From NCBI RefSeq assembly GCF_009663685.2, contig NZ_RCOG02000011.1, forward strand, positions 39,019 to 103,018: 64,000 nucleotides of DNA. The letters are read 5' to 3'. Positions 60,407 to 64,000 of this stretch are shown here, piece by piece. The first letter of the stretch is position 1, and every line of letters begins with the position of its first letter. The notes beneath the pieces were generated by a model. The model made no database searches. It saw only the letters and a program-made list of their open reading frames with translations, and was not told where the DNA came from. Position numbers and translations under genes: made by a program. Source of the DNA: Cupriavidus sp. U2. GTDB lineage: Bacteria > Pseudomonadota > Gammaproteobacteria > Burkholderiales > Burkholderiaceae.

Positions 60407-60774
60407 ATCTTTCGACTTTTGCCTTTATCTTCACCGGGGTACTGCTCAACGCCTGTGCCCAACTGCTGCTCAAGGCCGGCACCAATGCCGTGGGCGCCAT
60501 CACGATCGAGCGCGCCACCATCCTGACCACGGCCTTCCGGGTGCTGACGCAATGGCCGGTCATCGCCGGACTGACCTGCTATGTCATCAGCGTCGGCGTC
60601 TGGATCATCGGCCTGTCGCGCGTGGACGTGTCGATTGCCTATCCCATGCTGTCGCTGGGTTACGTGGTCAACGCGCTGGCTGCCTGGTGGCTGTTCGGCG
60701 AAATGATTGGCCCGCTGCGCGTGGCCGGCATCATGCTGATCCTTGCCGGCGTGTTTCTGATTGCCCGTTCCTGA
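60403..60774 (+). CDS. ArnE/EmrE-like small multispan protein
   Basis: 123 residues with four membrane spans. LLNACAQLLLKAGTNAVGA opens and ISVGVWIIGLSRVDVSIAYPMLSLGYVVNALAAW follows, with the conserved YP of EamA/SMR half-size proteins. In enteric arn operons ArnE and ArnF together flip the aminoarabinose carrier lipid. Only one such gene is here, so it may act as a homodimer. It is coupled to arnT (ATGA overlap) and followed six bases later by arnB. Confidence 0.85.
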   Translation: MNLSTFAFIFTGVLLNACAQLLLKAGTNAVGAITIERATILTTAFRVLTQWPVIAGLTCYVISVGVWIIGLSRVDVSIAYPMLSLGYVVNALAAWWLFGEMIGPLRVAGIMLILAGVFLIARS

Positions 60775-60780
60775 CCGACC

Positions 60781-61956
60781 ATGACCGCTTCCGCTCCGCA
60801 GGATTTCCTCCCCTTCGTACGCCCCCAGATCGATGACGCCACCATTGCCGAGGTCGGCAAGGTGCTGGCGTCGGGCTGGATCACGTCCGGCCCCAAGGTG
60901 CAGGCGTTTGAAGCTGCGCTGTCCGAACTGTTTGGCGGCCGTCCGGTGCGCACGTTTTCCAATGGCTCGGCCACGATGGAAATCGCGCTGCGCATCGCCG
61001 ATATCGGCCCCGGGGACGAAGTCATCACGACGCCTATCACCTGGGTCGCCACCGCCAACGTGGTGCTGACGGTCGGCGCACGGCCGGTGTTCGTCGACAT
61101 CGACCCGGTGACGCGCAATATCGACCTCGACGCGGTCGAAGCCGCCATCACACCGCGCACGCGCGCGATCATGCCGGTCTACCTGTCCGGGCTGCCCGTG
61201 GACATGGATCGCCTCTATGCCATCGCGAAGCGCCATAACCTCCGCGTGATCGAAGACGCCGCGCAGGCCATCGACTCGCGCTGGCGCGGCCAGCGCATTG
61301 GCGCGTTCGGCGATCTCGTCAGCTTCAGCTTCCAGGCCAACAAGAACATCACCACCGTCGAAGGTGGCTGCCTGGTCATGAACACCCCCGAAGAAGCCCG
61401 GCGCGCCGAGCGGCTGCGTCTGCAGGGCGTGATTCGTACCGGCATGGACGGCATGGATGTCGAGGAACCGGGCGGCAAGTTCAACCTGACCGACGTCAAC
61501 GCGGCCATCGGCCTGGCGCAGCTGAAGACCCTGGACGCCATCACCGCACGCCGCGCAGAGCTGGCCGAGACCTATTTCCGGTGCGCGGCCCAGGCCGGCC
61601 TGACGGACCTGGGTATCGAACTGCCGCTGCCGCTGGACCCCGCCGTGGCCACCACGAACTGGCACATGTTCCAGGTGGTGCTGCCCACGGAGCGCCTGCG
61701 CGGCGGCCCGGCCGACGCGCGCAAGCTCGTGATGGAAGCGATGCGCGAGCAAGGCGTGGGGACTGGCGTCCACTACCCGCCCGTTCATCTGTTTACCTAT
61801 TTCCGCTCGCTCGGCTGGCGCGAAGGCATGCTCCCGCATGCCGAACGCATCGGCCGTGGCATCGTCACGCTGCCGCTGTTCCCCGCGATGCAGGCCGCCG
61901 ACGTGGAGCGGGTCTGTGCAACTCTTAGCGAAACATGCAAACGTCTCTCTCACTAA
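60781..61956 (+). CDS. arnB: UDP-4-amino-4-deoxy-L-arabinose aminotransferase
   Basis: 391 residues of the DegT/DnrJ/EryC1/StrS class. FSNGSATMEIALRI, EDAAQAIDSRWRGQRIGAFGD, and the PLP Lys188 in FSFQANKNITTVEGG are present. VGTGVHYPPVHLFTYF is the C-terminal substrate loop. It adds the amino group to UDP-4-keto-arabinose with glutamate as donor. Its end overlaps arnC by 22 bases. Confidence 0.93.
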   Translation: MTASAPQDFLPFVRPQIDDATIAEVGKVLASGWITSGPKVQAFEAALSELFGGRPVRTFSNGSATMEIALRIADIGPGDEVITTPITWVATANVVLTVGARPVFVDIDPVTRNIDLDAVEAAITPRTRAIMPVYLSGLPVDMDRLYAIAKRHNLRVIEDAAQAIDSRWRGQRIGAFGDLVSFSFQANKNITTVEGGCLVMNTPEEARRAERLRLQGVIRTGMDGMDVEEPGGKFNLTDVNAAIGLAQLKTLDAITARRAELAETYFRCAAQAGLTDLGIELPLPLDPAVATTNWHMFQVVLPTERLRGGPADARKLVMEAMREQGVGTGVHYPPVHLFTYFRSLGWREGMLPHAERIGRGIVTLPLFPAMQAADVERVCATLSETCKRLSH

Positions 61957-62927
61957 GTCCTGTCGAGGTCTCGGTCGTCATCCCCGTCTACAACGAGGAA
62001 GACGGGCTGCAGGCGCTGTTCGACCGCGTGTACCCGGCACTGGACGGCATGGGCGAATCGTACGAGGTGATCTTCGTCAACGATGGCAGCGTGGACCGCT
62101 CGCCCGCAATGCTGGCCGCCCAGTACCACAAGCGCCCGGACGTCACGCGCGTCATCCTGTTCAACGGCAACTTTGGCCAGCACATGGCCATCCTGGCCGG
62201 CTTCGAGCACACGCGCGGCCGTATCGTGATCACGCTGGACGCCGACCTGCAGAACCCGCCCGAGGAAATCCCGCGCCTGGTGGCCGAGATGCGCAAGGGC
62301 CATGACTACGTGGGCACCATCCGCCGCCAGCGCAACGACACCGCCTGGCGCCGCTACGCGTCGCGCGCCATGAACCGCCTGCGCGAGCGGATCACCAAGA
62401 TCAAGATGACGGACCAGGGCTGCATGCTGCGCGCCTACGACCGCAACATCATCGATACGATCAACGCGTGCCGCGAAGTCAACACGTTCATTCCGGCACT
62501 GGCCTATACGTTCGCGTCCAACCCGGTCGAAATCGAGGTGGGACACGAACAGCGCCACGCGGGGGAATCGAAATACTCGCTGTACCAGCTGATCCGGCTG
62601 AATTTCGACCTGGTGACCGGCTTCTCGATCGTGCCGCTGCAGTGGTTCTCGGCCATCGGCACCATGCTGTCGATCTCGTCGGCGGGCCTGTTCGTGATAC
62701 TGCTCGTGCGCCGCTTCATCTTCGGGTCGGAAGTGCAGGGTGTGTTCACGCTGTTCGCCTTCACGTTCTTCCTGATCGGCATCATGCTGTTCGGCATCGG
62801 CCTGCTGGGCGAATACATCGGCCGGATCTACCAGGAAGTGCGCGACCGCCCCCGCTACCGCATCCAGGCGGTGCTGGAACGCGACCCCTTGCAAGGCAGC
62901 AAGCCGGAGGTATCGTGCGCGCCGTAG
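61935..62927 (+). CDS. arnC: Undecaprenyl-phosphate 4-deoxy-4-formamido-L-arabinose transferase
   Basis: 330 residues, GT2 family. VSVVIPVYNEEDGLQALFDRV, EVIFVNDGSVDRSP, ITLDADLQNPPEEIPRLV (DxD) and QGCMLRAYDRNIIDTI are typical; two C-terminal spans (FSAIGTMLSISSAGLFVILL; FFLIGIMLFGIGLLGEYIG) anchor it. It transfers the formamido sugar to undecaprenyl phosphate on the cytoplasmic side. It overlaps arnB by 22 and the next gene by 13 bases. Confidence 0.93.
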   Translation: MQTSLSLSPVEVSVVIPVYNEEDGLQALFDRVYPALDGMGESYEVIFVNDGSVDRSPAMLAAQYHKRPDVTRVILFNGNFGQHMAILAGFEHTRGRIVITLDADLQNPPEEIPRLVAEMRKGHDYVGTIRRQRNDTAWRRYASRAMNRLRERITKIKMTDQGCMLRAYDRNIIDTINACREVNTFIPALAYTFASNPVEIEVGHEQRHAGESKYSLYQLIRLNFDLVTGFSIVPLQWFSAIGTMLSISSAGLFVILLVRRFIFGSEVQGVFTLFAFTFFLIGIMLFGIGLLGEYIGRIYQEVRDRPRYRIQAVLERDPLQGSKPEVSCAP

Positions 62928-63841
62928 TCTTTGCCTATCACAATGTCGGCGACCGTTGCCTGCGCGTGCTGCACGCGCAGGGCGTGGACGTGGCCCTGGT
63001 GGTCACGCACCGCGACCGGCCCGACGAGAACATCTGGTTCCAGCGCGTGGCGGACACCGCGGCCGAGCTGAACCTGTCGTTCCTGTATGCCGAAGACCCC
63101 AATGACCCGGCCCTGGCCGATGCGGTGCGCGCGGCCAGACCCGATGTGATCTTCTCGTTCTACTACCGCGCCATGATTCCGGCCGACGTGCTGGCCATTG
63201 CGCCACACGGTGCCTTCAACATGCATGGCTCGCTGCTGCCCAAGTACCGCGGCCGCGTGCCGGTGAACTGGGCGGTGCTGCACGGCGAAACCGAAACCGG
63301 CGCCACGCTGCACGCGATGGAGGCCAAGCCCGACGCCGGGTATATCGTCGACCAGACGTCGGTGCCGATCCTGCCCGACGACACGGCCGGCCAGGTCTTC
63401 GAAAAGGTCACCGTAGCCGCAGAGCAGACGCTGTGGCGTGCGCTGCCCGCCATGAAGGCCGGCCAGACGCCCAAGCGGCCCAATCGCCTGGCCGACGGCA
63501 GCTATTTTTCGGGCCGCAAGCCCGAGGACGGCCGCATCGACTTCAGCCAGCCCGCTGCCGCCGTCTACAATCTGATCCGCGCCGTGGCGCCGCCCTACCC
63601 CGGCGCGTTCACGGACATCGCCGGACGCCGCTTTATCGTGGCCCAGGCCCGTCGTCTTGAAGGCGGCACGGCACCGGCGGGGCTGCGGCCCGGTCTGCAC
63701 GTACTGGATGGCCGTATCGTCGCCATCTGTGGCGACGGGGGCGCGCTGCGCGTGATGCAACTGCTGGAAGGCAGCAGTGCCGACCACGCCAGCCCGGTCT
63801 CCGCAGCCGAATTCCAGAACATCATCCCTGCACAGTCTTGA
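62915..63841 (+). CDS. arnA: UDP-aminoarabinose formyltransferase (ArnA N-terminal half as a separate gene)
   Basis: 308 residues from GTG 62915, which follows CGGAGG; the reading frame extends upstream into arnC. VVFAYHNVGDRCLRVL starts it. The formyltransferase triad is Asn102, His104 (FNMHGSLLP) and Asp140 (AKPDAGYIV), the same numbers as in E. coli ArnA. In enterics this domain is fused to a decarboxylase; here the decarboxylase follows as its own gene 11 bases later. It makes UDP-4-formamido-arabinose from the ArnB product. Confidence 0.93.
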   Translation: MRAVVFAYHNVGDRCLRVLHAQGVDVALVVTHRDRPDENIWFQRVADTAAELNLSFLYAEDPNDPALADAVRAARPDVIFSFYYRAMIPADVLAIAPHGAFNMHGSLLPKYRGRVPVNWAVLHGETETGATLHAMEAKPDAGYIVDQTSVPILPDDTAGQVFEKVTVAAEQTLWRALPAMKAGQTPKRPNRLADGSYFSGRKPEDGRIDFSQPAAAVYNLIRAVAPPYPGAFTDIAGRRFIVAQARRLEGGTAPAGLRPGLHVLDGRIVAICGDGGALRVMQLLEGSSADHASPVSAAEFQNIIPAQS

Positions 63842-63852
63842 AAGGAAACCGA

Positions 63853-64000
63853 TGAAAAAGGTCCTGATTCTTGGCGTCAACGGCTTCATCGGCCACCACC
63901 TGACGCGCCGCATCCTGGAAACCACGCAGTGGGAGGTCTACGGCATGGACATGTCGTCGGACCGCCTGGGCGACCTGGTGAACCATCCGCGCATGCACTT
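63853..64000 (+). CDS. NAD-dependent epimerase/decarboxylase (ArnA C-terminal half), partial
   Basis: 49 codons run to the window end. MKKVLILGVNGFIGHHLTRRI has the GxxGFIG Rossmann motif, and YGMDMSSDRLGDLVNHPRMH matches the start of the UDP-glucuronate decarboxylase domain of ArnA. It would supply UDP-4-keto-arabinose for ArnB. AAGGAAACC precedes the ATG. The rest lies outside the window. Confidence 0.85.

Overview
The window looks like a chromosomal segment of a high-GC betaproteobacterium of the Burkholderiales, most likely Cupriavidus or a close relative. This rests on a Bug/TctC-type binding protein, a double-length UvrA, an Arn operon in which ArnA is split into two genes, Burkholderiales-style DUF4148 and BON-domain envelope genes, and uniformly GC-rich codon use. 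No 16S/23S rRNA, CRISPR array or intact insertion sequence is visible. Two tRNA genes are present: Arg(ACG) and Leu(CAG).

Layout. (1) 1-8.5 kb: the 3' end of serA, a Bug receptor, then a type VI secretion cassette made of a vgrG broken by a stop-containing insert, a Tle3-type lipase effector, a Tli3-type lipoprotein, a PAAR tip protein and an unknown four-TM protein, with overlapping or nearly touching genes. (2) 8.6-19.8 kb: small envelope, stress and regulatory genes. These include soxR facing a RidA-family gene across a textbook SoxR promoter, a PIG-L deacetylase, two BON proteins with long low-complexity tails, several small secreted proteins, a DHA2 exporter and an HxlR regulator. (3) 20-30 kb: a porin and a divergent TetR gene, the 1953-residue double UvrA with a LexA box on its promoter, a RelE-like toxin with an XRE antitoxin, msrA and a UDG-family protein. 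(4) 30-43 kb: an antiporter, two AsnC/Lrp regulators, a DMT exporter, an ACT-domain protein, metR/metE with a MetR box between them, a TonB-dependent receptor, a DUF1254 lipoprotein, tRNA-Arg and tRNA-Leu. The tRNA-Leu 3' end and terminator are repeated in tandem about every 151 bp.

(5) 43.4-53.6 kb, minus strand: a compact nine-gene nucleobase operon. In transcription order it holds a GTP-cyclohydrolase-II-like protein (URC1 type), a DUF1688 protein (URC4 type), uracil phosphoribosyltransferase, a RutR-like TetR regulator, a BMP-family binding protein, an ABC ATPase, two permeases and cytosine deaminase. A perfect RutR-like palindrome sits just upstream of the first gene. The set reads as uptake of cytosine, uracil or nucleosides, deamination to uracil, and breakdown by the URC route rather than the Rut or reductive routes. 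This is the most interesting system in the window.

(6) 53.8-64 kb: an acyltransferase, a GltI-like binding protein, a 39-bp-repeat secreted protein, an unknown protein, a structured intergenic region that may encode a small RNA, a secreted hypothetical protein, and an arn operon (arnT, an EmrE/ArnE-like protein, arnB, arnC, the arnA formyltransferase and the start of the arnA decarboxylase) for aminoarabinose modification of lipid A.
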